This document shows, piece after piece, positions 52,435 to 62,818 of a DNA stretch of 64,000 nucleotides. The stretch comes from Paenibacillus spiritus (GTDB lineage: Bacteria > Bacillota > Bacilli > Paenibacillales > Paenibacillaceae): the NCBI RefSeq assembly GCF_008710135.1, contig NZ_VYKK01000001.1:121463-185462 (forward strand), read 5' to 3'. The position numbers and the translations under genes were made by a program. Numbering within the stretch: position 1 is the stretch's first letter; each line of letters starts with the position of its first letter. The notes beneath the pieces are model-generated. The model saw nothing but the letters and a program-made list of their open reading frames with translations. It made no database searches and had not been told where the DNA came from.

Positions 52435-54203
52435 GCAGATTCCTCCTTTGCACAAGAATTTCGGCTTGAGCTCTGTTTCTGATTCAACATTGAATAGAGT
52501 CCCTCCGATTGAAGCAATTGCTCATGCCTGCCCTCCTCAACCACCCTCCCTTGATCAATGACATAAATCCGATCCGAGCCCCGAATCGTAGATAATCGGT
52601 GAGCGATCGAGACCGTCGTTTTATCCTCCATGAGCTTCTCCAGCGAGAGTTGAATCCAATTCTCGGAATCGGAATCCAGCGCTGAAGTAGCCTCATCGAG
52701 AAACAGAATGGGAGCGTTCTTCACCATGGCCCTGGCGATGGCGATTCGTTGCTTCTGCCCGCCTGACAGCAAGGCGCCCCGTTCACCAATGACCGTGTCA
52801 TATCCCTCCGGAAATCCCATTATAAAATCATGGGCGTAAGCTTGACGGGCAGCTTCCATAATCTCCTTATCCGTGGCATCCATTCTTCCAAAGCGAATAT
52901 TCTCGGCAATCGTACCTTGAAACAAATAAGCATCCTGGGGAACATAGGCATACTTATCGCTGATCTGATCTACCGATTCCGCCTGAACGCCGTCAATCCG
53001 GATTTCCCCTTTGTCTAAAGAATAGAAGCCCATTAGCAGCTTCATAAGAGTGCTCTTGCCTCCCCCGCTGGGGCCGACCAGAGCAATCCGTTCCCCCTGA
53101 AGTGCCGTAAGCGAGACCTCATTTATAACGGTTCTGCCGGTTTCATAGGCAAAGCTTGCATGCTTCATTTCAATCATGAATCTCTTATCCGTCATCGGTG
53201 TATTCCGTATTTCCGGCAAGTCCTTCTCCTTGTCTCCGTCCACGAGAGCAAATACACGGGATGCTCCGGCCAGCGAACCTTGAAGCTGAGTCATTAAACC
53301 GCCAATTTGCTGGAACATAAAAGCAATCCCGATGGCAAATTGAACAATCGCACCAATGTCGCCTGCTCCAATCCAGTTTCTCGATACCATATAAGCGCAT
53401 ACGATCAGGACACCGGCATAATTCAGCGAGCTTAATGTGAAGTTGATCCCGTCAATCAACCCCTGTTTCCGGGCTCTCGCTATAGACAGCTTAGTCACTT
53501 CCTCGATGGCGTCTTTGTAATGGCCGCTCATTTTCCGCTCCAGATGAAACATCTTGACGGCGCTGAATCCTCCCAGGAAATCAGTCAAGTATTCATTCAT
53601 TCTGCCTTGGCTCTCCTGGATTCTGTCTCCCAGCTTACGGAAAGACTGAACGAACAGCCTGTTGAACCAGACAAACAGCAAGCCTATCGACAGAAGAATG
53701 GAGCCGATCCGCCAATCCAGCATCAGGAGAAGAATTACCGAACTGGAACCGTAGATCACCGCATAAACCATACTGGGGATCTGAATAGCGAATACCTGCT
53801 CGATGGTCTGGATATCATGGGTCATAACAGAAATAAAATTGCCGCTGTGCATACGCTCGACCGTCTCCATCTTCAGACGCGTCATCTCATCAAACGTATT
53901 TGCGCGTATTTCAGCCATTGTCTTCCTTACACACCAGTTGTATAGATAGCTGAATCCGATCAGGAGAATACTTGCCGATACGGCTGTAATTCCAATCGTC
54001 CATACCGCACGGTACAACAGCGATTTATTCATCTCGATGCCCGCATTGATCATGTCCCTGAACACAAATGCCATGACCGCAAAAATCCCGGCCTCTGTCA
54101 ACGAATTCCCCAGGACGCCCGCCGTATAGATGCCTATTCTCGGCTTCATATACGCAAGCACTCTCAACCATTCTTTTCTTGAACTCAGACTGCTGTCATT
54201 CAT
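52431..54203 (-). CDS. ABC half-transporter (exporter type), second of a pair
   Basis: 590 residues. Residues ~20-310 hold six membrane segments; the nucleotide-binding domain follows with Walker A GPSGGGKST near 378, signature LSGGQKQR near 480, Walker B ILFLDEATSALD near 500 and the switch His in IAHRLS. AAAGGAG lies eight bases before the ATG. With the preceding gene it probably forms a heterodimeric exporter for the cluster's product, giving self-resistance or secretion. Its stop overlaps the NRPS start, so transport and synthesis are translationally coupled. Confidence 0.92.
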   Translation of the reverse strand: MNDSSLSSRKEWLRVLAYMKPRIGIYTAGVLGNSLTEAGIFAVMAFVFRDMINAGIEMNKSLLYRAVWTIGITAVSASILLIGFSYLYNWCVRKTMAEIRANTFDEMTRLKMETVERMHSGNFISVMTHDIQTIEQVFAIQIPSMVYAVIYGSSSVILLLMLDWRIGSILLSIGLLFVWFNRLFVQSFRKLGDRIQESQGRMNEYLTDFLGGFSAVKMFHLERKMSGHYKDAIEEVTKLSIARARKQGLIDGINFTLSSLNYAGVLIVCAYMVSRNWIGAGDIGAIVQFAIGIAFMFQQIGGLMTQLQGSLAGASRVFALVDGDKEKDLPEIRNTPMTDKRFMIEMKHASFAYETGRTVINEVSLTALQGERIALVGPSGGGKSTLMKLLMGFYSLDKGEIRIDGVQAESVDQISDKYAYVPQDAYLFQGTIAENIRFGRMDATDKEIMEAARQAYAHDFIMGFPEGYDTVIGERGALLSGGQKQRIAIARAMVKNAPILFLDEATSALDSDSENWIQLSLEKLMEDKTTVSIAHRLSTIRGSDRIYVIDQGRVVEEGRHEQLLQSEGLYSMLNQKQSSSRNSCAKEESA

Positions 54204-54235
54204 CTTTCGGCTCCTTTTCTAGCCAGAGGGGCGGC

Positions 54236-55981
54236 CTATGCCGAGTATTGTGCATGGAACAGATGGGTAAAGGGTCCCTCCCGCTTCAACAATTCCTCAT
54301 AAGTTCCCGACTCCAGCAGAGTTCCCTGGTCTAGAACGAGAATCTGATCGGCATCCCTCACCGTGGACAACCGGTGAGCAATAATCAATACCGTTTTATC
54401 CTTCATGAGCTCCTTAAGAGCTTCCTGCACCAATGCTTCCGACTCCATATCCAGAGCGGCGGTGGCCTCATCCAGCAGCAGCACCGGAGCGTCCTTGAGA
54501 ATCGCCCTTGCTATGGCGAGACGCTGTCTTTGCCCTCCGGACAACGAAGCCCCTCTCTCGCCAACGACGGTGTCGTAGCCTTCGGGAAGCCGCATGATGA
54601 ATTCATGAGCATTTGCCGCCTTCGCCGCTTCAATCATCTCTTCGGAGGTAGCCGAGCTTCGGCCGTAACATAAATTTTCTGCAATCGTCACAGGGAACAG
54701 AAAGATATCCTGGGATACAATCGCAATCTGCTCGCGCAGAGCCTTTAAGTTCCATTCCCGTATATCCCTTCCGTAGAATTTGCAGCAGCCCTGGTCCGGT
54801 TCATAGAACCCGCATATCAGCTGAAACAGCGTTGATTTGCCGCTTCCGCTCGCTCCGACCAACGCGGTTGTCGTATTCTCCCGCACCTTGAAGGAGAGGT
54901 TGTCAACGGCCTGCTTGCTGCCGTCATATGTAAAAGAAACCTGTTGGAACTCAATCAGATGATCGCTCCCCTTACCAAAGGCATTGCCGTCCGCGCGTTC
55001 AGTCGGCTGCCTTAAAAGCTCGAACAGGTGCTTGGAAACCCCTATAACATGTCTTAAGTTCGTAATAACCATAGGAAGCACGCTCGCCGGATTGACTAAG
55101 TAATTGAGAAGCTGCAAAAAAGCAGTCAATCTGCCCAGGTCGATGGTTTCATGGATCACCATATATCCGCCCAGCAATATACAGACGATGAAAGGTCCCA
55201 GCTTCAGAAGCACGATAAAAGGATTCATCCAGGTCTTTCGTTTCTCCAGAGCAATGGAAGAGGACAGGGCATCCTCCATCGCAGATCTGTATTTGCCGGA
55301 GAATACAGGCTTCAGACCGAAAGCCTTAATGACATGAAGGCCCATGTAGGCATCCTGGGAAATCGAATTGGAACGGCCGATATGAGCCTGCAGCTCACTG
55401 GCGTACTTGGAGACAGGCCTGCTGATGATACCGATAAGCAGCACGGATACCAGAATGATTGCTATACAGCTGACAAACAGCAGCCAATTGATCGAGAGCA
55501 TATATATCGTTGCGGCAACACAAAGCAGCGGCAAATACAGCAAATTGTAAAGGTCATTCTGGAGAAAGTTTTGAATCGAAGATATGTTGGAGGTTAACCG
55601 TGACACGGTGTCACCGGTAGAATGCTGGGCAAAAAAGGAGATTTTAACATTTCCGAGATGGTCAAAAATATGAGTCTGAATATGGCGGGTTATTCGAGTG
55701 CTAACGCTTACAGTAAACGCTTTAACTAAATATTTAACGATAAAGCCGACCACAATCATCAGAGCGATGAATCCGATCTTCCAAGTGTCAAAATGATCGC
55801 CGGAAATTGCCTGGTTAATCCCCTGCTGAACCAAGACGGCCAATGAAATGTCGATCCCAACATTGATGATGGAAGATAACAGACAAATAAAAATATGCCA
55901 GCGGTAATCTTTGATAAACGAGCGAAGCGTATAAAGAGACGGACTGCTGTCCACTTCCGGGCTTCCTTCTGTGCCTTGCAT
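54236..55981 (-). CDS. ABC half-transporter (exporter type), first of a pair; first gene of the biosynthetic operon
   Basis: 581 residues with six N-terminal membrane segments (~25-305) and an ATPase domain: Walker A GASGSGKST near 383, signature LSGGQRQR near 485, Walker B VLLLDEATAALD near 505, IAHRLS near 540. Both halves have an intact catalytic Glu. AAAAGGAGAG precedes the start. A strong promoter lies 80-110 bases upstream in very AT-rich DNA. The stop is 32 bases before the next transporter gene. Confidence 0.92.
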   Translation of the reverse strand: MQGTEGSPEVDSSPSLYTLRSFIKDYRWHIFICLLSSIINVGIDISLAVLVQQGINQAISGDHFDTWKIGFIALMIVVGFIVKYLVKAFTVSVSTRITRHIQTHIFDHLGNVKISFFAQHSTGDTVSRLTSNISSIQNFLQNDLYNLLYLPLLCVAATIYMLSINWLLFVSCIAIILVSVLLIGIISRPVSKYASELQAHIGRSNSISQDAYMGLHVIKAFGLKPVFSGKYRSAMEDALSSSIALEKRKTWMNPFIVLLKLGPFIVCILLGGYMVIHETIDLGRLTAFLQLLNYLVNPASVLPMVITNLRHVIGVSKHLFELLRQPTERADGNAFGKGSDHLIEFQQVSFTYDGSKQAVDNLSFKVRENTTTALVGASGSGKSTLFQLICGFYEPDQGCCKFYGRDIREWNLKALREQIAIVSQDIFLFPVTIAENLCYGRSSATSEEMIEAAKAANAHEFIMRLPEGYDTVVGERGASLSGGQRQRLAIARAILKDAPVLLLDEATAALDMESEALVQEALKELMKDKTVLIIAHRLSTVRDADQILVLDQGTLLESGTYEELLKREGPFTHLFHAQYSA

Positions 55982-56060
55982 TTACCACCAACTCTCCTTT
56001 TATTAGCGGATTGTTATTCGTTATATTTTATTAGTATTTTATTGCCATTAGTTAATAACA

Positions 56061-56089
56061 ATGATAATAACTGTTCCTGAATATGTCAA
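56061..56089 (-). promoter_or_regulatory. Sigma-A promoter of the PKS/NRPS operon
   Basis: Minus strand TTGACA (56089-56084), 17-base spacer, TATCAT (56066-56061). It is the only strong promoter I see for the 30-kb operon. An inverted repeat GTGATT-TTT-AATCAC (56092-56106) sits just upstream of the -35, and a partial Fur-like box (TGATAAT, 56062-56068) overlaps the -10. Confidence 0.7.
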
Positions 56090-56106
56090 TCGTGATTTTT
56101 AATCAC

Positions 56107-56145
56107 AAAAAGGCCAACTATGCACTTCTCTGCATAAGTTGGCCT
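56107..56145 (-). terminator. Terminator of the GH53 gene
   Basis: Arms 56145-56131 and 56124-56111 (AGGCCAACT.ATGCA, one bulge) followed on the minus strand by five T's. It insulates the biosynthetic operon from the hydrolase gene upstream. Confidence 0.8.
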
Positions 56146-56187
56146 GTGTAATTTTTCCACTATGGAAAGTATAGAAAGGTAGAATGA

Positions 56188-57279
56188 CTAAGGGCGAAGA
56201 ACATCCAGCGAATCCAGGCGGTTGCCCTTGAAATCAAACAGCGTCAGATTGGACCAGTTGTTGGCATGTCCGACTGACCACTCGGATTTGGAGGGAATCC
56301 ATGCCGGCTCCCAGTAATGGAAGCCCCGTCCCCGCCCATCCGGGGTGCGGCGAATCACCGCCATCAGCTCGCTCAAATAACGGGTTTGTCCTTCTACCGT
56401 CGCCGGACATCCGGCAAGAAGCTGGTCCTCCGCGTTCACAATGAACTCCAGTCCGTCTTCGGGCGTTAAGGTCCAGGGGTAAGCGGTTTCAACAACGACC
56501 AGATCCTTGCCGTAACGGACCGCCAGATCTTTCAGATTGGCTTCCAGATCCTCCAACGTGCCATGCCACCACGGATAGAACGATTGCCCGATGACATCGA
56601 ACCTAACGCCGCGTTCCAGCAGACGATCCAGCACATAACGGCTGGCGCCGTTGTCGCCGCCCCGGTCGAGATGAATCATCACTTCCAGTTTATGATCTTC
56701 ATCCTCTACCCGGCGTACCGCCTCTACCCCGGCCTGAATCAGCTTGGCGAGCTGCGTCCACTGGCGGTCGTTGTCGCAGGCCTCGTCGCCGATCCATCGT
56801 TCCCGGGTAGTTCCGACATCGGCGGGAACGCCGACTTTGCCTTCTTCCCACAGCATTCCCGGCGTAATCTCGTTGCCGATCTGAACCATGTCCGGCAGCG
56901 TCCCCTGCTCTTTCAGCGCGGTCAACGCCTGCTCTGTGAATACTCCCACCGCCTCGGCCAGTTCCGGGAAACTGAGCCTTTCCCAGGCTTTCGGCTTCGT
57001 CTGCTTCTGGGGATCGGCCCAATAATCGGAGTAATGGAAATCCAGCAGAAAGTGCAGGCCGGCAGCCTTGATTTTGGCGGCCGTCATCAGCGTCCGCTCG
57101 AGATTCACATATCCGGCCTCCGGGTCGTTCCAGAGCCGAAGCCGGATCGAATTCACTCCGCTGTCCTTCAGAATCTGAAGCAAATCCTTCTCGTTCCCGT
57201 TCTCGTAGAACGCCCCTCCTTCCGTTACGATCTCATCCCAGAACGAAATATCCATCCCTTTGATTAACAGTTTTGTCAC
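56188..57279 (-). CDS. GH53 arabinogalactan endo-beta-1,4-galactanase, intracellular form
   Basis: 363 residues from GTG at 57279 (GCAGGAGG eight bases upstream). GH53 landmarks: IKGMDISFWDE at the start, VNSIRLRLWNDPE near 45, LLDFHYSDYWADPQKQ near 78, acid/base in QIGNEITPGMLW near 135 and nucleophile in VVVETAYPWT near 265. Secreted GH53 enzymes have signal peptides; this one has none, so it likely trims imported galacto-oligosaccharides. It is divergent from the GH127 gene and shares the locus with an AraC regulator. Confidence 0.92.
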   Translation of the reverse strand: MTKLLIKGMDISFWDEIVTEGGAFYENGNEKDLLQILKDSGVNSIRLRLWNDPEAGYVNLERTLMTAAKIKAAGLHFLLDFHYSDYWADPQKQTKPKAWERLSFPELAEAVGVFTEQALTALKEQGTLPDMVQIGNEITPGMLWEEGKVGVPADVGTTRERWIGDEACDNDRQWTQLAKLIQAGVEAVRRVEDEDHKLEVMIHLDRGGDNGASRYVLDRLLERGVRFDVIGQSFYPWWHGTLEDLEANLKDLAVRYGKDLVVVETAYPWTLTPEDGLEFIVNAEDQLLAGCPATVEGQTRYLSELMAVIRRTPDGRGRGFHYWEPAWIPSKSEWSVGHANNWSNLTLFDFKGNRLDSLDVLRP

Positions 57280-57467
57280 GGAATCGTCCTCCTGCTTCAA
57301 TGTGCGGCTCTCGTCCGTCTCTACCAGATTAAAGAGTTCATCATCAAAAGTAAATCCCGGAGCTTCCGCCTTTTTGCCACCGATTCTGACGGACAGCCCA
57401 CCGACATTTCACCTCATATCCCTTATCATAATAGTCGAAAGCCCACCTTGTAGAGCGGAGCGTGAAT

Positions 57468-59438
57468 ATGATGAACCCTTTGCAGCATGCTGTACCCTCC
57501 CGGCCCTTGAATCTGAACAGCGTTTCTATCCATGATCCATACTGGACTCCTTATGTGCAATTGGTGCGCCAGACAGTTATTCCTTATCAGTGGGAGGCTC
57601 TCAATGACCGGATTCCGGATGCCGAACCAAGCCACGCTATTTCCAACTTCCGCCGGGCTGCCTGCCTGGAGCCGGGCGGTTTCGGCGGTATGGTCTTTCA
57701 GGATACCGATCTTTATAAATGGCTGGAGGCCGTCGGATACACACTTTCGGCTTCTCCCGACCCCGATCTGGAGCGTCTGGCCGACGAGGCGATCGAGCTG
57801 ATTGCCGCCGCCCAGCAGGAAGACGGTTATCTCAATACGTATTTCACCCTGGCCGAGCCGGGCAAGCGCTGGACCAACCTCACCGATTGCCACGAAATGT
57901 ACTGTGCCGGCCATCTGATCGAAGCAGCCGTCGCCTACTGGCAGGGGACCGGCAAAACGGTTCTGCTCGGCGTCGCCCGCCGGCTCGCCGATCATATCGA
58001 CCGCAGGTTCGGGCCGGAGCCCGGCCAGATTCGCGGTTACGACGGCCACCAGGAGATCGAGCTGGCTCTGGTTAAACTCTATGAAGCGACCGGAGAGGAG
58101 CGTTACTTGAAGCTGGCTTCCTTCTTCATCGACGAGCGGGGACAAGATCCAAGCTTTTTCCACCAGGAATGGAAGGCACGGGGCCAAATCTCCCACTGGT
58201 CGCCCGGCGTTGTCCAAGAGACTCCTCCGGCTCTTGAGTATCTCCAGGCGCACAAGCCGGTACGGGAGCAGGAGGCCGCGTCCGGCCATGCGGTCCGGGC
58301 CGTCTATATGTATACCGCCATGGCCGACCTGGCTCTTCACCGGGGAGACGAATCGCTGCTTCAGGCCTGCCGGCGCTTGTGGAACAACATGGTGCACCGG
58401 CAAATGTATATTAACGGCAGCATTGGTTCCACTCATCTTGGCGAAGCCTTCACTTTTGATTACGATCTGCCCAATGACACGAATTATTCGGAGACCTGCG
58501 CCTCCATCGGCTTGATCTTCTTCGCCCGGCGCATGCTTCAGGCGGAGGTTAAGGGCGAGTACGGCGACGTCATGGAGCGGGCCTTGTACAATACTGTAAC
58601 AGCCGGCATCGCCGGCGACGGCAAGCATTACTTCTATGTCAATCCGATGGAAGTATGGCCTGAGGCAAGCGCCAAGAATCCCGGCAAACACCATGTCAAA
58701 GCGGTTCGCCAGAAGTGGTACGGCTGCGCCTGCTGCCCGCCCAATGTGGCGCGCCTGCTGACTTCGCTCAGCCAGTATATCTATACGGCCAGCTCCAATA
58801 CCCTCTACACCCACTTATTCATTGGCAGCGACATTCAAGCCGAACTGGGCGATACCCGTCTGAAGCTGAAAATGGACAGCTCGCTCCCCTGGAAAGGCTC
58901 CGTTTCCCTTACTGTCAGAGCGCTTGAAGGCCCGGCAGCCTTCACCCTGTCCATTCGCGTGCCCGGCTGGGCATCGGACTGCCGCTTAGCCGTGAACGGC
59001 GAAGCGGTAACTCCCGTAATTTGCGACGGCTATGCCTATGTGCAGCGCAGCTGGGCCCAGGGCGACCGGCTAACCGCCGAGTTCGGCATGAAGCCTCAGC
59101 GGCTCTACGCTAACCCGCTCGCCCGGGCCAATGCCGGCCGGGTCGCCCTGCAGCGCGGACCGCTGGTCTACTGCTTCGAGGAAGAGGACAACGGCGCGCC
59201 GCTGGCCGCGCTCAGTCTGTCTCCCGAGGCTCCAATCAGCGAAATTACGGGCCGCTGGAGAGATGAAGTTGTCTTTCTGGAGACGGAGGGCTTCCGCCTG
59301 GAATCTCCCCCCGGAAATGAACTGTACAGCTCCAGGCAACCGGTGAAGCGCCCTGTCACCCTCACCGCGGTCCCTTACACCCTCTGGGGCAACCGTACGC
59401 CCGGACAGGAAATGCTGGTCTGGATGCGGGAAAGTTAA
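57468..59438 (+). CDS. GH127 beta-L-arabinofuranosidase
   Basis: 656 residues from ATG at 57468 (GCGGAG seven bases upstream). The zinc-thiolate active site of the HypBA1 type is visible: NYSETCASIG near 345 (Glu and Cys) and CACCPPNVARL near 420 (two more Cys). The N-terminal (alpha/alpha)6 barrel (CHEMYCAGHLIEAA, GYDGHQEIELALVKLY) is followed by beta-sandwich domains. It removes beta-L-arabinofuranosyl residues, as found on plant extensin-type glycans. No signal peptide. Single gene, divergent from GH53. Confidence 0.92.
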   Translation: MMNPLQHAVPSRPLNLNSVSIHDPYWTPYVQLVRQTVIPYQWEALNDRIPDAEPSHAISNFRRAACLEPGGFGGMVFQDTDLYKWLEAVGYTLSASPDPDLERLADEAIELIAAAQQEDGYLNTYFTLAEPGKRWTNLTDCHEMYCAGHLIEAAVAYWQGTGKTVLLGVARRLADHIDRRFGPEPGQIRGYDGHQEIELALVKLYEATGEERYLKLASFFIDERGQDPSFFHQEWKARGQISHWSPGVVQETPPALEYLQAHKPVREQEAASGHAVRAVYMYTAMADLALHRGDESLLQACRRLWNNMVHRQMYINGSIGSTHLGEAFTFDYDLPNDTNYSETCASIGLIFFARRMLQAEVKGEYGDVMERALYNTVTAGIAGDGKHYFYVNPMEVWPEASAKNPGKHHVKAVRQKWYGCACCPPNVARLLTSLSQYIYTASSNTLYTHLFIGSDIQAELGDTRLKLKMDSSLPWKGSVSLTVRALEGPAAFTLSIRVPGWASDCRLAVNGEAVTPVICDGYAYVQRSWAQGDRLTAEFGMKPQRLYANPLARANAGRVALQRGPLVYCFEEEDNGAPLAALSLSPEAPISEITGRWRDEVVFLETEGFRLESPPGNELYSSRQPVKRPVTLTAVPYTLWGNRTPGQEMLVWMRES

Positions 59439-59461
59439 ATCGGACGAATGCATGAACACCA

Positions 59462-59502
59462 AAAGCCTGGACCGCTGCAGACGCAGCAGTTCCAGGCTTT
59501 AT
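59462..59502. terminator. Bidirectional terminator between GH127 and the AraC-type gene
   Basis: Arms AAAGCCTGGA (59462-59471) and TCCAGGCTTT (59491-59500), with an A-rich left and T-rich right flank, between converging genes. Confidence 0.75.
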
Positions 59503-59505
59503 TGT

Positions 59506-60318
59506 TCATCGTCCCGGCCGGTCAAGCCGAGTGTTAGGCAGCAGGACTCCAGAATCATTTTTATAGAGTTGGTATCTGCCTGGTGAATATCCGGTAACTC
59601 TCTTGAACTGTCGGCAGAAATGCTCAATATTACGATAGCCGCAGCGAAAAGCCACTTCTGCAACACTAAGTGTATTCTGATAGAGATATTCTTTGGCCAG
59701 GCGGATTCTGCTGTTAATCACATCCTCCATACAGGAAATGCCAAATGTTTTTTTGTAAATGCTCTGCAGGTAGCCGGGACTAAGCTGCAGCGATTGTGCC
59801 ATCCTTGAGACCGTCCATGGATCGCCGGGGTTTGTCTGTATGGCGGTTCGTAGCCTTTGGAGATTGTAATATTGAGGCCGTAAGTCTCCCTGCCAATACG
59901 ATTCCTGCAGTTTATTGAAGAGAATGCGCAGCAGAGAATCAATGGACGATTCCTGGCAGTTCCGGTTAAAGTTGTGCTCGACGACCAGCAGTTCAAACAA
60001 CTTGCTGCAATAATCCGGATCATCCAGGGCAAAGGGAATACCGTAGGGAAGCGAAGTCCTGGATATGTAAATCTCGTCGGATGAAAAACGCAGCCAGTCA
60101 TTGATATATACGTTGCCGCAGGCTCTATAGTAAATGGGCTGCCTCGCCTCATACAGGATGACATGATGAGCCGGGTATTCCTTCAGTTCTCCATTCACCC
60201 GGAATAGAGCGGGAGTTTTGGTTATAACCAACAGCCAACACTGATGGCCCTGGGGAATATCGAACACAAAATCACTCTCATGAGTTGCATTCGTTTCGAC
60301 ATAGTGAATCTGGTTCAT
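59506..60318 (-). CDS. AraC-family transcriptional regulator
   Basis: 270 residues from ATG at 60318 with GAGGAG upstream; upstream in-frame codons overlap the esterase gene. The N-terminal cupin-like sensing domain (~20-130: VNGELKEYPAHHVILYEARQP) precedes two helix-turn-helix motifs (PWTVSRMAQSLQLSPGYLQS near 172 and LSVAEVAFRCGYRNIEHFCR near 220). It most likely responds to an arabinose- or galactose-containing oligosaccharide and activates the surrounding hydrolase genes. It starts 25 bases after the esterase gene and is probably co-transcribed with it. Confidence 0.92.
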   Translation of the reverse strand: MNQIHYVETNATHESDFVFDIPQGHQCWLLVITKTPALFRVNGELKEYPAHHVILYEARQPIYYRACGNVYINDWLRFSSDEIYISRTSLPYGIPFALDDPDYCSKLFELLVVEHNFNRNCQESSIDSLLRILFNKLQESYWQGDLRPQYYNLQRLRTAIQTNPGDPWTVSRMAQSLQLSPGYLQSIYKKTFGISCMEDVINSRIRLAKEYLYQNTLSVAEVAFRCGYRNIEHFCRQFKRVTGYSPGRYQLYKNDSGVLLPNTRLDRPGR

Positions 60319-60343
60319 CCTGTTCTTCTCCTCAAAGAATCTT

Positions 60344-61297
<954 letters not shown>

Positions 61298-61337
61298 CTC
61301 TTTGCTCCCCCTCTGCTTACGGATTCCTAAGCCGCCA

Positions 61338-62765
61338 TCACTCCAGTGTGAAGGAGGCGAGGCTGGCACATCCATTGCCGATATACGTCAAATATAAAGC
61401 CTGTTTCCCGTCCGGAATTCGGATATCCGCAGCATACTCCTGCCAGACATTCGTGGAATCCACCGGAATACGGCCCAGCGCTAGTCCGTCCCAAGCCGTT
61501 CGCACTTCAAAATATCCGTGGCAGTAACCGCGCACTTGAATCCGAACTTTCCAGATGCCTTCACAATACAGATACTTATAGCCAGCAGTTGCGGAGTCCG
61601 TCAGATTGGCGATATAGCCGATTTCCGGGTCGCCGTCTCTTCCGTCCTGCGTGATTTTGGGAAAACGGCTGTCCATCCATGCTCCCATGCGGCCAAAACC
61701 ACCGGTATACATTTCCTCATCCTTGCAAAATAAATGGCAGGCCAAGTAGGCCGGAAATTCTCCGCGCCCTTCAAGCGGCCCACCGTTAGGGCCACAGGAG
61801 GTCATTTCCACTTGGGGAATCGTCCCATCCTCCAGGAACTCAATCGGTTCGAGACAGCCTTGGCGAGAGAAAGCCGTACCATTGGTATGACGATGATAAA
61901 AAATGTACCATTTCCCCTGAATTTCAACGATACTGCCATGGTTGTTCCCGCCGTAATACATCGGCTTGTTCGCCGGCTTATACGTATCGATATGAAGATC
62001 GCAATTGCTTACGATTACGCCACGATACTGAAATCCCTTAGTTGGATGATGGCTCGTCGCATAACACAGTTCGTGCATAGCCGTTGAAGAATAGATCAAA
62101 TAATAAGTATCGCCCCGCTTCCGGATGGAAGGCGCTTCAAAGAAGGCATGTTCTTCAAAGCCGCTCCCTATACTTCTCTGCTTGCTTGGTACAACAAACA
62201 CAGGCTCTTCTTGCACCGTTAGCATGTCCGGACCTAACACTGTGGCCATGGCTCCGCTTCGGGAGGAATCCTCCGGTGAGCAAAAGCCAGTATAGAGATA
62301 GGTCCACTCTCCTTCCGTAAGTACCCCTGGATCAAATTGAGGCTCGTCACCTTCCCGTTCTCCAAGGAGCGTACCATCGGCATATTTGACATTCCCGTAG
62401 AATTGATATGGACCGGCCGGAGTAGCGCTTACTGCCACCGAAACAATGGGGAGCTTGTCAAGCACGTAGTAGAGATAGTACCTCCCGTCAGGGCCTACCG
62501 TTAAATCCGGCGCATACAAGCACATGCTCCCTTCAGGATTTAACGGATCATCTGCAGCACGGTAGATAACCCCTTCGTATCTCCAATCGGCAAGACTCTC
62601 CACAGGAGCAGACCAGCAGACATAATCATTCAGACAGAAGGCATGGCCGTTAAAACGGTCATGCGATCCATAAATATAAACCCGTCCATCAAACACATAT
62701 GGCTCAGCGTCCGGAACATACTCCCAGGAAGGAAGATAGGGATTAACCCCTTGGCGGTTTGTCAC
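61338..62765 (-). CDS. GH43 family glycosidase with a C-terminal carbohydrate-binding-like domain
   Basis: 475 residues from GTG at 62765 (AAGGAGG eight bases upstream). Five-bladed propeller signs: DAEPYVFDGRVYIYGSHD near 19 (general base Asp), CLYAPDLTVGPDGRYYLYY near 83 (pKa-modulating Asp) and EEHAFFEAPSIRKRGDTYY near 205 (general acid Glu). Residues ~345-475 form a beta-sandwich of the CBM6 kind (LYCEGIWKVRIQVRG, GRIPVDSTNVWQEY). Likely alpha-L-arabinofuranosidase or beta-xylosidase; no signal peptide. A candidate cre site precedes it. Confidence 0.9.
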   Translation of the reverse strand: MTNRQGVNPYLPSWEYVPDAEPYVFDGRVYIYGSHDRFNGHAFCLNDYVCWSAPVESLADWRYEGVIYRAADDPLNPEGSMCLYAPDLTVGPDGRYYLYYVLDKLPIVSVAVSATPAGPYQFYGNVKYADGTLLGEREGDEPQFDPGVLTEGEWTYLYTGFCSPEDSSRSGAMATVLGPDMLTVQEEPVFVVPSKQRSIGSGFEEHAFFEAPSIRKRGDTYYLIYSSTAMHELCYATSHHPTKGFQYRGVIVSNCDLHIDTYKPANKPMYYGGNNHGSIVEIQGKWYIFYHRHTNGTAFSRQGCLEPIEFLEDGTIPQVEMTSCGPNGGPLEGRGEFPAYLACHLFCKDEEMYTGGFGRMGAWMDSRFPKITQDGRDGDPEIGYIANLTDSATAGYKYLYCEGIWKVRIQVRGYCHGYFEVRTAWDGLALGRIPVDSTNVWQEYAADIRIPDGKQALYLTYIGNGCASLASFTLE

Positions 62766-62804
62766 AGTGCTCCTCCTTATAATAAATTTAGATTTGCAGC
62801 ATCA

Positions 62805-62818
62805 ATAAAGCGCTTACA
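62805..62818 (-). promoter_or_regulatory. Candidate catabolite-responsive element (cre) ahead of GH43
   Basis: TGTAAGCGCTTTAT (minus strand) matches TGWAANCGNTNWCA except at the last two positions. It lies about 40 bases upstream of the GTG start. CcpA repression would suit a gene for alternative sugar use. Confidence 0.45.

Noticed and set aside
57426..58814. Open frame of 462 codons on the minus strand
   Set aside because: Antisense to the GH127 gene, which has its active-site cysteines and a ribosome site.
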